Below, in pieces: positions 54,022-63,446 of a DNA stretch of 64,000 bases (position 1 is the first letter of the stretch; every line of letters starts with the position of its first letter). The DNA lies in NCBI GenBank assembly GCA_965212545.1, contig CBDBVB010000024.1:183879-247878 (forward strand), in the 5' to 3' direction. Under the pieces are notes generated by a model. It was not told where the DNA came from. It made no database searches and saw nothing but the letters and a program-made list of their open reading frames with translations. This DNA comes from JABDIP01 sp965212545. Lineage in GTDB: Bacteria > Pseudomonadota > Alphaproteobacteria > DSM-16000 > Inquilinaceae. The translations under genes were made by a program, and so were the position numbers.

Positions 54022-55626
54022 TCAGCCGTTGCTTGCTGGCTGAAAGGATTTGGCGTCCGCCGCCGCCCAATATTGTGAGTAACCCTGGCAGTCATCCGAC
54101 TCCAGGAGTTCGCCGGGTTCGAGCCAGCGAAAGGCCTGGTTTCCCGGGAGTCCGAACGCGTTTCCGTCGCCGAGATGAAAATGCCGGGGCCTCAGCTCGG
54201 TCGGATGGTCGAGGCCGCATGCGGCCACGAATTCGGCCAGCGCCTTCAGCGTATTGCGGTGGAAATTGTAGACCCGTTCCGCCTTGTCCGACACGACCAG
54301 CGCACGCTGACGCCGCTTGTCCTGGGTGGCGACGCCAACCGGGCAGCGATTGGTGTGGCAGCTCTGCGATTGTATGCAGCCGACCGCGAACATGAACCCG
54401 CGGGCGGAGTTGCACCAATCGGCGCCCAGGCACAGGGCACCGGCCAGGTCGAAGGCGGAGATCAGCTTGCCGCTGGCGCCGATCTTGATCCGTTCGCGCA
54501 GATTGGTCCCCACCAGCACGTTGTGCGCGAAGGCCAGGCCTTGGCGCAGTGGCGTTCCCAGGTGATTGCTGAATTCGATCGGCGCCGCCCCGGTCCCGCC
54601 CTCGGCCCCATCGATCACGATGAAGTCCGGCGTGATGCCGGTCTCCACCATCGCCTTGCAGATCGCCATGAATTCCCAGGGATGACCGATGCAGAGCTTG
54701 AAGCCGGCCGGCTTGCCGCCGGACAACTGTCGCAGCCGGGCGACGAATTCGAGCAGTCCGATCGGATCGGAGAAGGCGTTGTGGCCTGACGGAGATATGC
54801 AGTCGACGCCCAGTGGCACCCGCCGTGCCTCGGTGATCTCCGCCGTCACCTTGGCACCCGGCAGAACGCCGCCATGGCCCGGTTTCGCCCCCTGGGACAG
54901 CTTGATCTCGATCATCTTGACCTGTTCGTCCCGGGCGGTCTCGGCGAACGGTTCCGGTTCGAACCCGCCATGCTCGTTGCGGCAGCCGAAATAGCCGGTG
55001 CCGATCTCCCAGATCAGGTCGCCGCCGAATTCGCGGTGATATCGGCTGATACCGCCTTCGCCGGTGTCGTGGGCGAAGTTCCCCTGCTTTGCGCCCTTGT
55101 TCAGGGCGCGCACGGCGTTGGCGCTGATCGCCCCGAAGCTCATGGCAGAGATGTTGTAGAGCGAGGCCGAATACGGGCGCGTGCAATCCGCGCCGCCGAT
55201 ATCGACCCGAAGCGGCTTCTCGAATGGCGGCCGCGGGACGACCGAATGGTTCAGCCAGCGGTAATCGCCGGCATTGACCTCCTGCTCGGTGCCGAAGGGC
55301 AGCTTGTCCTCCTCGTTTTTTGCCCGTTCATAGACGAGCGTGCGCTGCTCGCGGCTGAACGGGGTGCCGCTCAGATTGGACTCGAAGAAGTACTGGCGCA
55401 GTTCGGGCCGGATTCCTTCGAACAGAAATCGCATATGCGCCAGGATGGGATAGTTCCGCAGCACGCTGTGGCGGGTCTGAACGACATCCCAGGTGCCGAG
55501 CAGGCCGAGCGGCGCCGTCGCCAGCAGCGGCCACAGGTAGAGAGGATCGATGCGGCTGCCAAGAACGACGAAGATCAAGGAGAGCAGCAGTGTCGCGTAA
55601 TAGAAAAAGTACCTTGAGGAAAGCAT
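54022..55626 (-). CDS. FMN-binding glutamate synthase family protein
   Basis: A 534-residue membrane-anchored protein. Two N-terminal hydrophobic segments (RYFFYYATLLLSLIFVVLG; LYLWPLLATAPLGLLG) precede a glutamate synthase-type FMN barrel: AMSFGAISANAVRALN, ISPSGHNAFSDP, and the Cys-rich Fe-S segment CLGADWCNSARGFMFAVGC followed by SQSCHTNRCPVGVATQD. No glutaminase domain or small subunit is present, as usual for this stand-alone family, whose true reaction is not settled. Confidence 0.87.
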   Translation of the reverse strand: MLSSRYFFYYATLLLSLIFVVLGSRIDPLYLWPLLATAPLGLLGTWDVVQTRHSVLRNYPILAHMRFLFEGIRPELRQYFFESNLSGTPFSREQRTLVYERAKNEEDKLPFGTEQEVNAGDYRWLNHSVVPRPPFEKPLRVDIGGADCTRPYSASLYNISAMSFGAISANAVRALNKGAKQGNFAHDTGEGGISRYHREFGGDLIWEIGTGYFGCRNEHGGFEPEPFAETARDEQVKMIEIKLSQGAKPGHGGVLPGAKVTAEITEARRVPLGVDCISPSGHNAFSDPIGLLEFVARLRQLSGGKPAGFKLCIGHPWEFMAICKAMVETGITPDFIVIDGAEGGTGAAPIEFSNHLGTPLRQGLAFAHNVLVGTNLRERIKIGASGKLISAFDLAGALCLGADWCNSARGFMFAVGCIQSQSCHTNRCPVGVATQDKRRQRALVVSDKAERVYNFHRNTLKALAEFVAACGLDHPTELRPRHFHLGDGNAFGLPGNQAFRWLEPGELLESDDCQGYSQYWAAADAKSFQPASNG

Positions 55627-55740
55627 GGCGTAAGACCGTCGGCCTCCCCGTGAAGAAAAGCGGCATCGGGTAATCGATGGCGAAACAGGTATCGAGTCCG
55701 GTCGAAGCTCACATTGACGTCAATCAACCAGGGTAATCTG

Positions 55741-55880
55741 CGGAGACCGGTTCACCACGTGGCGCATCACGGCGTAGTCGTCTGCGACGCCGTTGCCGCA
55801 ATGTCCATGGCGGGCGACGGAGGCGATGTCCAGCGCCTCGCTATAACTGTTGCGCGTGATCTGGCGGATCGCCTGCGGCT
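55741..55880 (-). repeat. gcdH tail copy 2 (distal, decayed)
   Basis: On the minus strand one continuous frame reads ITRNSYSEALDIASVARHGHCGNGVADDY then VMRHVVN, against MKRNNCGKALDIARAARDMHGGNGVADEY and VIRHVMN in gcdH (63530-63662). The match is in frame and begins and ends abruptly. The last ~20 codons of gcdH are not detectable beyond 55741. There is no start. It marks the outer edge of the gcdH accessory segment. Confidence 0.8.
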
Positions 55881-56051
55881 TGGATCAGTCTGGATTTCGC
55901 CGATCTCGGTACGTTCCGCAAGACGGGATTATCGAGAAATATACTCAATCTATACTAAAATTTTTCCTCCTATGGTTGTAAGGCTCTGTTAACCCGGCTC
56001 GTCTATCGATGACGCTTCGGGGACCCTTGCAACTATTTGGCGGGCCGCTTC

Positions 56052-57098
56052 ATGTACAAAGTTCCTCTTATCGCCCTTGCGATTCTGTTAAGCGGAGTCG
56101 CGGGTTACCTTTTCTCTTCAGCCAATAACAGCGACCAGCAGGGAAGACCCGGGTTGGTGATTGAGAGCACATCTCGACCTGCCGTTCCGGAATCTCGCGC
56201 CGTCGCCGGCCTGAGCGCACCGTTGCCGGCCGTTCGCACGAGCCCGATCGGCAACCGCTTGGTGATCGGGCGAATTTCCACCAATGTGAACAAATATCGG
56301 CCGCGTCTCCAGGCCATGGCGAGCTATCTGTCGATCGAGATGGCCGGTCAGGGGATCACCGGAGTCGACATCAGGTTGGTCGACACGCTGGAAGAGATGA
56401 CGGAGTTGTTCCGTACCGGCGAGGTGGACCTGGTCTCCGAGACGGCCTTTGGTGCCATCGAATTGGAGCGTGATGGATTGTCGGAAATGCTGTTGCGAGA
56501 ATGGAAAGGCGGCGTTCCCGATTACAATTCAGTGATTTTCGTTCGGCGCGACAGTGGCATCGACAGTCTCGACGATCTTGTCGGACAGAGCATTGCGTTC
56601 GAGGATCGCAGTTCGACCTCCGCCTACCTGGTGCCACGCTCTCTATTGGCGCGGGCAGGATACAATATGGTGGAGCTTACCGACCCGCGGACTTCGTCGA
56701 CGCCGCGCGACAGTATCGGCTTCGCTTTTGCCGATGAAGGCGACGGCGGTGGAGGCGGTGCCGTGGGCATGGTGCTGAGCGGGACCACGGCGGCCGGCGC
56801 CATGAGCAACCTCGATTGGTCGGAAGCGGAAGATTTTTCGGAAGCCGATCGGCGCAATCTGGTCATCATTCACGTGTCCGATCCGATCATTCGCTCGGTC
56901 ATGCTGGTGCGGACGTCGCTCGATCCCTCCATCAAGGCCCGCCTGGCGAACATTCTTGAGCGAATGCATGAATCCGAAATGGGGCAAGAGACCCTGGACC
57001 AGTATTCGGGTGTGGCGCGATACGACCGCATGGAGGGAGACGCTCTCGTCACTCTTATGAATGCGCGCTTCATGTACGAGACATCCGGCACTTTCTGA
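56052..57098 (+). CDS. Phosphate/phosphonate-type ABC substrate-binding protein (PhnD-like)
   Basis: A 348-residue exported protein. The N-terminal hydrophobic segment (VPLIALAILLSGVAGYLF) is a signal peptide or anchor. The type 2 binding fold shows IGRISTNVNKYRPRLQAMASYLS, LVSETAFGAIELERDG, the WKGGVPDYNSVIFVRRDSGI strand and DDLVGQSIAFEDRSSTSAYLVPRSLL. PhnD-like proteins without transporter genes often act as sensors. A TTG start at 56037 is possible. It ends before a strong terminator and is cargo in the gcdH array. Confidence 0.8.
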   Translation: MYKVPLIALAILLSGVAGYLFSSANNSDQQGRPGLVIESTSRPAVPESRAVAGLSAPLPAVRTSPIGNRLVIGRISTNVNKYRPRLQAMASYLSIEMAGQGITGVDIRLVDTLEEMTELFRTGEVDLVSETAFGAIELERDGLSEMLLREWKGGVPDYNSVIFVRRDSGIDSLDDLVGQSIAFEDRSSTSAYLVPRSLLARAGYNMVELTDPRTSSTPRDSIGFAFADEGDGGGGGAVGMVLSGTTAAGAMSNLDWSEAEDFSEADRRNLVIIHVSDPIIRSVMLVRTSLDPSIKARLANILERMHESEMGQETLDQYSGVARYDRMEGDALVTLMNARFMYETSGTF

Positions 57099-57120
57099 CC
57101 GGTCGCCCGATTTCAGGGTG

Positions 57121-57153
57121 CGCAGGGGCGTCACGGCCCCTGCGTTGTCTTTT
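57121..57153 (+). terminator. Rho-independent terminator after the PhnD-like gene
   Basis: CGCAGGGGC (57121-57129) and GCCCCTGCG (57136-57144) form a 9-bp perfect stem with a 6-nt loop, followed by TTGTCTTTT. It ends transcription 23 bp after the stop codon. Confidence 0.85.
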
Positions 57154-58067
57154 CGGTACTCGGCATGCGTTCAGTCGTTGCTGAGCTTCGGCGCAGGCGC
57201 CGTGAAGATCTGTGCCAAGCCCATGACGACCAGCGGCCATCTGTCGGCGCCGCATCCCATGACCGAACTTCGATATCAGGCCCAACGAGGCCGGCTTCCG
57301 TATGGAGTTTGCAGTCAGAGCAGGCATCGCCTGGTGCGGTGGAATCGAAACGCAGCCAGGTCACCGCAGCTTTAGCTACTCTTGCATTAAAAACATTACA
57401 AATTGCAATACAAAAAGTAGTGGCACGCGATGGAATTCTAGTACAGACTAGCACGTTGTCCTAGGCACGTATTATTCTGAGCGATGAAGGTTCGTCGCAA
57501 TGAAGGATCTGGAAATCCAACCGAGCTCATGACGGAACGTCAGATTGGCAAATAGGCCAGTGGTAGAGTGTTGGGGGAATACATAACGATCTGCTTACGA
57601 AAATGCCCGGACAGGTTTTCTGATCTGGAACGTGGAAAAGCAATGGCATGGACCTTCATTGTGACTGCGAAAACACGTCACCGTCATGCAGAGAGGTGAA
57701 AATGAACCAACAAATTGCAGCCGCCGTAAATTCAGATCTTCTGATCAGCGCGCTCGCCAAAGGATTTTCCTGTCGGCTGTTGCGACAGGCGCCGCGCGTG
57801 ACCGCCACAATTCCAGGCAAAGAACAAACCTGAAAGCGTGAATACCGAATGACCGGCCCAAGGCGTCGCTCTTGAGCGTCGCGTGAAGCTGGAATACCGC
57901 GGCTCTGAGGTCACCGGCCTTGCAATGGCATGGGCACGATCAGGGGGAAACGCTGCGGGTTGATCGGATAGGTGGTGGTATGGCTCCTGGTCATGCCTCC
58001 AATCAATTCAGTCCAACTCGTCCGTGGGGACGGTGGGCGTCCAAGCATCTTGTGGTAGGGGGAATCC
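57154..58067. other. AT-richer stretch, mostly without recognised genes
   Basis: About 0.9 kb between the terminator and the choice-of-anchor I gene. Composition falls visibly around 57360-57450 (runs of A and T). The only small frame with a ribosome site is at 57702. Promoters for the next gene should lie near the end. No transposase or RNA gene was recognised. The mixed composition suggests several joined pieces. Confidence 0.4.
57702..57833 (+). CDS. Possible 43-residue peptide, doubtful
   Basis: AGAGAGGTGAAA precedes an ATG giving MNQQIAAAVNSDLLISALAK and ending PRVTATIPGKEQT. The start context is good. The protein resembles no family I can name; a phrase like SALAKGFSCRLL recalls recombinase linker segments, but too weakly to use. 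It may be a decayed fragment. Confidence 0.25.
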   Translation: MNQQIAAAVNSDLLISALAKGFSCRLLRQAPRVTATIPGKEQT

Positions 58068-60288
58068 ATGAAACGCAACAAATTCGCTAACGCCAAGTTT
58101 CGCCTGAACCGTCTTTTGCTCACCGTCTGTATGGCGCCACTGCTCACCGTCTGCACGGCGCCAATGATGGCGCACGCGGGGGACAGCATCGAATTGACGC
58201 CGATTGGCACATTTGCCACCAATATTTTCGATGACGGCGCCGCGGAGATCGTGGACTACGATCCGGAAACCCAGCGGCTGTTTGTCGTCAACGGGGCTGA
58301 CGCCACGATTGATGTGCTCGACATCAGTGATCCGACCGGTCCGAGTCTCTTATTCCAGATCGACGTCACGGTCTGGGACAACGGGGAGAACCACGACGCG
58401 AAAGCCAACAGCGTGGCTGTTCGGGGCGGAATGGCGGTTGGCGATGACGATGACGACGACGACGAGAGGGGCGGATTGATCGCAGCGGCGGTAGAAAACG
58501 TTAACCCTCAGCAACCCGGCGCGGTGATTTTCTTTGATACCGACGGCAACTTCCTGAAGCGCCTTGTCGTGGGCGACCTGCCGACGGGAACGAAGTCTGC
58601 GCTGCCGGACATGGTTGCCTTTTCGCCGAACGGTGAATGGGTGCTGGTGGCCAATGAGGGCGAACCCAGCGACGACTATCTCATCGATCCCGAAGGTTCG
58701 GTCAGCATTATCGATCTGCGCGACGGCGTCGAAAACGCGACGGTGGTCGACATCGACTTCAGGGCCTTTAACGATGTTTCGTTGGATCCCAGCATTCGGA
58801 TCTTTGGCCCCAACGCCACGGTCGCTCAAGACCTGGAGCCCGAGTACATCGCCTTCTCGGACGACTCGCTGACGGCCTGGGTCGCGCTGCAGGAAAACAA
58901 CGCCATGGCGACCATCGACATCGCGACCGCCAGCGTTTCAAGTCTCACGGGGCTGGGTTTCAAGGACCACGGCAACGATGCGAACAGCTTTGACGCCAGC
59001 GATGTGGACGATCTCATCAACCCGACACCCTGGCCGACCAGAGGCATGTATCAGCCGGACAGCATCGCGTCGTATGAGGTCGACGGCCAGACCTTCCTGA
59101 TCACCGCCAATGAGGGCGATGCCCGGGACTACGACACCTTCAGCGAGGAGACGACGGTGGGTGCTCTCACGCTGGATCCGACCGCGTTCCCGAATGCGGT
59201 GGACTTGCAGGAGGACACGAATCTGGGCGCCCTCACGGTCACCAACACGATCGGCGATACCGACAACGACGGTGATTTCGACGAGATCTTCTCGTTCGGC
59301 GCCCGCTCGTTTTCGATCTGGAGCACTGGTCCGGTCTACCAGGTCTTCGACAGCGGCGATGATCTCCAACAGATCACCGTGACTCACCTCCACGAGGAAT
59401 TCAATTCCACCAATGACGAGAACGGCTCATTCGACAACCGCAGCGACGACAAGGGTTCGGAGCCCGAAGGTCTGACAGTCGGAGAAGTTGCCGGCCGCAC
59501 CTATGCCTTCATCGGCCTGGAGCGTATCGGCGGAATCGTCGTGTACGATGTTTCGGACCCCAACGATCCGACCTTCGTGCAATACATCAACACAAGGGAC
59601 TTCAGTGGCGACGCCTCGCTTGGCACGGCCGGCGATCTCGCTCCGGAAGGCCTGGCTTTCATTTCCGCGTCCGACAGCCCGATCGGCCAACCGCTTCTGG
59701 CTGTGGCGTACGAAGTCAGCGGAAGCACCACGATTTTTGCGATCGACGAGGTCGCCGCTGAATGGAGATCTCGCCGGACCCTGTGCAACACCACCATGAC
59801 GGGGCGCCTTCGAAGACGTCGTTGCCGTCCCCGGCGGAACCTGCGTCCTGTCCTCGGCAACCGTCAACGGGAATGTCACGGCGGTATACCGCTCGGACCT
59901 GTTCATCCTCGGTGGAGAGGTCGACGGCAACATTGAAGGCAACCCGGGCTCGTCGGTGGTTGTCCTGTCGAGCTTCGTGGATGGCAATATCCGATGCACC
60001 AATGCTGCGGCTCCCAACGGCTGTCAGGTCTCCGGGGCCATCGTCGATGGCAACGTGAAGATCCACGGATGCCGAGGGAGGGATTCGTGAATATATTCTC
60101 CAACCATATCGATGGGAACGTAGAGGTTTCCGGAAGCGCCGTGCAGGCCTTCATCAGCCTGAACACCATTGAAGGGGGCCTGGAGTGTCTCGGAAACTCT
60201 CCCCGCACCCAATCCCGGAGGCTTGCCCCCCACCAACGACGTGGACGACGACAAGGAATACCAGTGCTCCGCGAGCCAGGGTTTTTAG
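58068..60288 (+). pseudogene. Choice-of-anchor I / alkaline-phosphatase-like beta-propeller protein with DGN-repeat tail, frameshifted
   Basis: A secreted protein with a signal peptide (LLLTVCMAPLLTVCTAPMMAHA). Residues ~40-560 are an intact choice-of-anchor I domain: YDPETQRLFVVNGADATIDVLDISD, SALPDMVAFSPNGEWVLVANEGEPSDDY, and GSEPEGLTVGEV, with a long Asp run (~residues 125-131). After the frameshift at ~59802-59807 the next frame encodes repeats around DGNIEGN, DGNIRC, DGNVKI; further shifts near 60070-60080 and ~60220 lead to DGNVEVSG and a final DDDKEYQCSASQGF stop at 60286-60288. The restored product would be ~740 residues. As written the first frame stops at 59936. Confidence 0.78.
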
Positions 60289-60367
60289 AGAGGAGACCTC
60301 TCGATCAAACCTCGTGGGGCGGTCTGAAGACCTCTCACGACAAGCAGGAGCAGTTGACCGAGGAGAG

Positions 60368-60405
60368 AGCGCTCCCGAGGCAGGCCTCGGGAGCGCTTCC
60401 ATTTT
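60368..60405 (+). terminator. Strong rho-independent terminator
   Basis: AGCGCTCCCGAGGC (60368-60381) and GCCTCGGGAGCGCT (60384-60397) form a 14-bp perfect stem around AG, followed by TCCATTTT. It lies ~80 bp after the restored stop of the choice-of-anchor I gene. Confidence 0.85.
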
Positions 60406-60459
60406 GACGAGGAGAATTCATACCCGGATTCGGGAAACCCAATGGGGCTGGCCGTGAAT

Positions 60460-60629
60460 CTAGAACGCCGCGATCCCCGTCTGCGCCCGGCCCAGGATCA
60501 GGGCGTGCACGTCGTGGGTGCCCTCATATGTGTTGACGGCTTCCAGGTTCATGACGTGGCGATCACGTGGTACTCGTCGGCGACGCCATTGCCGCCATGC
60601 ATGTCGCGGGCGGCCCGGGCGATGTCCAG
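60460..60629 (-). repeat. gcdH tail copy 1 (proximal, ~98% identical)
   Basis: Copy of 63447-63616, the last ~170 bp of gcdH, in the same (minus) orientation. By eye it differs by three substitutions and two single-base indels. All three substitutions are synonymous in the gcdH frame (ACC/ACA, GAG/GAA, AAC/AAT). It keeps the NTYEGTHDVHALILGRAQTG end in frame, but has its own indel upstream and no start. It separates the choice-of-anchor I cargo from the YCF48 cargo. Confidence 0.95.
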
Positions 60630-61006
60630 TGTCAAATTCCAACTCAGAAATGCACCGATCCAATCGTAATACTGCAGCCGGTTCTGCCGATCACGTGAGA
60701 CGTTTTTGCCGTCTGACGAAACCGTTGAGGTGCGTCAATGCGGGCCGGGATTGGAGTCGATAGCGTGCCGACTACACCAACTGCGTGTCGGAAGTACGGG
60801 TACTGCCGCTGCGAGTAGCCAATAGACGGGGGGCTTAGTGCTGCAAATTGCAGCCGTTGGCAAATACGGGGCCCCTCGTGCGGCCAATAGTGTCCTCGTA
60901 TCGGCACGACGCCGAAGCGCCACGCGCCGCCGGAGAACTGCAATTCTGCCGGCCATGGCCAGTGCCCTTAGAGAATTGTGTCACGCTGGAGAAAGAGCCT
61001 CTTGAG
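60630..61006. other. Spacer between gcdH tail copy 1 and the YCF48-repeat gene
   Basis: About 377 bp with no protein-like frame that has a start and ribosome site. It should hold the promoter of the YCF48-repeat gene. No repeat or RNA gene was recognised. GGAGAAAGAG near 60988-60997 serves as ribosome site for the next gene. Confidence 0.4.
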
Positions 61007-63331
61007 ATGATTGGATCTCGGACACCGCTATTGTTCGTCGCCCTTCTGGCTCTGATCGTCGTGCCCTCGGCCGCCGTCGCAGAATCCGTCGGCCTCAAGC
61101 CGCATGACGACCGCCCCCGCTGGTACTCTTGGCTTCATCGGTCCCATGGTTTGGGCTATGCCGATGTGGAAATCTCCCGCGACGGCCGCCTCGGCTGGGC
61201 TGTGGGCGGGGCGGCGTGATCCTTGCCACAGCCGATGGTGGCATCGCTTGGACATCTCAGGCCAGCGGGACAGACGCTTCGCTCTATGCGCTCCATATTG
61301 CCGATAACAGCAGCCTCGCCTGGGCCGTCGGTGAGCATGGCGCAATCGTCGCCACTGCCGATGGCGGCGACACCTGGGCAGTGCAGGCGAGCGACACGAA
61401 CTCCTCCCTTCATGCAATCCATGGCGCAGATGACGGCCTCCGGGTCTGGGCCGCGGGGCAGGGAGGCACGATCTTGGCCACCGTCGATGGCGGTATCACC
61501 TGGATGCCGCAGATGAGCGGCACCGAATCCTGGCTGACCGCCGTCGATTTTGCGGGCGACGGCCGTCGCGGTTGGGCCATTGGCGGGGACGGTGTGATTG
61601 TCGCCACGTCTGATGGTGGTGCCACCTGGACACGGCAGCCAAGCGGCACGGACGCCCGGCTGACCCGCAATCCATGTCGCCAAAGATGATCACCACGCCT
61701 GGGCGGCCGGCCATCGCGGTACGATTGTCGCTACCGCCGATGGGGGTGCCACATGGAGGGCACAAGTTAGCGGAACGGGTGCTCGGCTCTTCGCCCTCCA
61801 TTTCGCCGATGATGGTCGCCGTGGCTGGGCCGTGGGCAGAAGGGGCGCCATCATCGCCACTGCTGATGGCGGATCCAACTGGGTGGCGCAGGAGAGCGGC
61901 ACGCTCGCGAACCTTCAAGCCATGCACTTCGCCGAAGACGTTCTGCACGGCTGGGCGGTGGGCCAGCGCGGCGTGATTGTCGCCACCGCCGATGCCGGCG
62001 CAACTTGGGTGGCACAGGATAGTGGCACTAAGGCTCGGCTCAATGTCGTCCGATTTGCCGCCGACGGCCTCCGCGGCTGGGCTGCCGGCGCGGAAGGCAC
62101 GATTGTCGCCACCGTGAATGGCGGCGCAGTCTGGTCGGCTCAAGCCAGTGGGACCAATGCCCAACTCTTCGGAACCCATGTCGCCGACGACGGCCTGCAT
62201 GGCTGGACCGTGGCCAAGAACGGCGTGATCGCCGCCACCGCCGATGCCGGCGCCACCTGGACGGCGCGGGCAAGTGGTTCGGTTCAACCACTCTACGCGG
62301 TGCATTTCGCTGAGGATGGCCGGCACGGCTGGGCCGCAGGCTATGGTGGCACGATCGTGACCAGCGATGATGGTGGCGCGACCTGGACGACTCAGGCAGT
62401 GGCACCGAAGTTCCACTATACGGCCTCCACGTCGCCGACAACGGCCGTCATGGCTGGGTCGTAGGCGAGACGGGTCAATCCTCGCCACAACCGATGGCGG
62501 TAACACCTGGGCGCCGAGCGCCAGCGGCACGCAGTTCACGCTCAATGCAATCCACTTCGCCACCGATCGTCGCCGTGGCTGGGCCGTTGGCGAGGGCGGC
62601 ACAATCGTCGCCACGAACGATGGTGGCGCCACCTGGACGTCGCAGGCTAGCCCTGTGCGGACCGAACTTCGCGGCCTCCAATTCGCCGCCGATGGACTCC
62701 GTGGCTGGGCGGTCGGTGAGGCAATGGTGGCCACCGGCGATGGCGGTGCAAGCTGGACTGTGCAGAAAGCGGCAGGGACGCCTTGCTTTACGATATCCAT
62801 GTCACCGACGATGGCCGTCATGGTTGGGCGGTCGGCTTGGCCGCGCGATTCTTGCTACGGCCGATGGCGGTGCCACCTGGATACGGCAGGCCAGTGACAC
62901 GCGCATCACTCTCCTTTCCGTCGATGTCGCCGCGGACGGCCGCAACGGCTGGGCAGTGGGCCAAGACGGCACAATCGTGAAGCTGAGTCGGGAGAACTTG
63001 GCGCCCTATCTGACGTCGTTCGAGGTGGCGACGAGTGCCGATGGGCTTGTCAGTCTGGCGTTCGTCGCAATCGATGCCGAGGCTGACCCAGTGACCGTCG
63101 AGAAGATCGAGGTCTGCAGCATCGAGATGGCCATGTCTCGATGCACGGCGATTCCGAACGGCTCATTGGCCATCAACGAAGACGGCTCTTATGTGCTCGC
63201 CTGGCAACCCCAGACGGCTGGCGAACACCTTGTTTCATCCCGGCGATCGTCTGAGATTTCGCGTCACCCTGTTCGACGGCATAGGGTTCCCGTTCGTCCA
63301 TGCAACCAATGCGTGGACCTATCGTCAATAG
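61007..63331 (+). pseudogene. Secreted YCF48-like repeat protein (14 repeats), multiply frameshifted
   Basis: A signal peptide (LLFVALLALIVVPSAAVA) leads into about 14 tandem repeats of ~42 residues (126 nt), each with GWAVGxxGTIVATADGGATW and a following SGTxAxLxAxHFADDGxRG. These are the blades of YCF48/HCF136-type beta-propellers; 14 blades would make two seven-bladed rings. The frame changes at least five times (about 61207, 61666, 62440-62480, ~62780 and ~62850, with another near the end). The final frame closes at TAG 63329-63331 after a beta-sandwich-like tail. As written no long product is made. It is cargo between gcdH tail copy 1 and gcdH. Confidence 0.78.
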
Positions 63332-63446
63332 CTTGCGGGTGCAAATCAGCCTGAGTCTGTCGCTTGGCGTCCCAGGTCCCTAGGTTCTGGTCGCTTTTGC
63401 GACGACGAACACGGCTCCCGCCTGGAGACGCAGATCCCCACGGTTA

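Noticed and set aside
57702..57833. Recombinase remnant at the 43-residue frame
   Set aside because: The resemblance to recombinase linker segments rests on a handful of common residues and cannot be supported.
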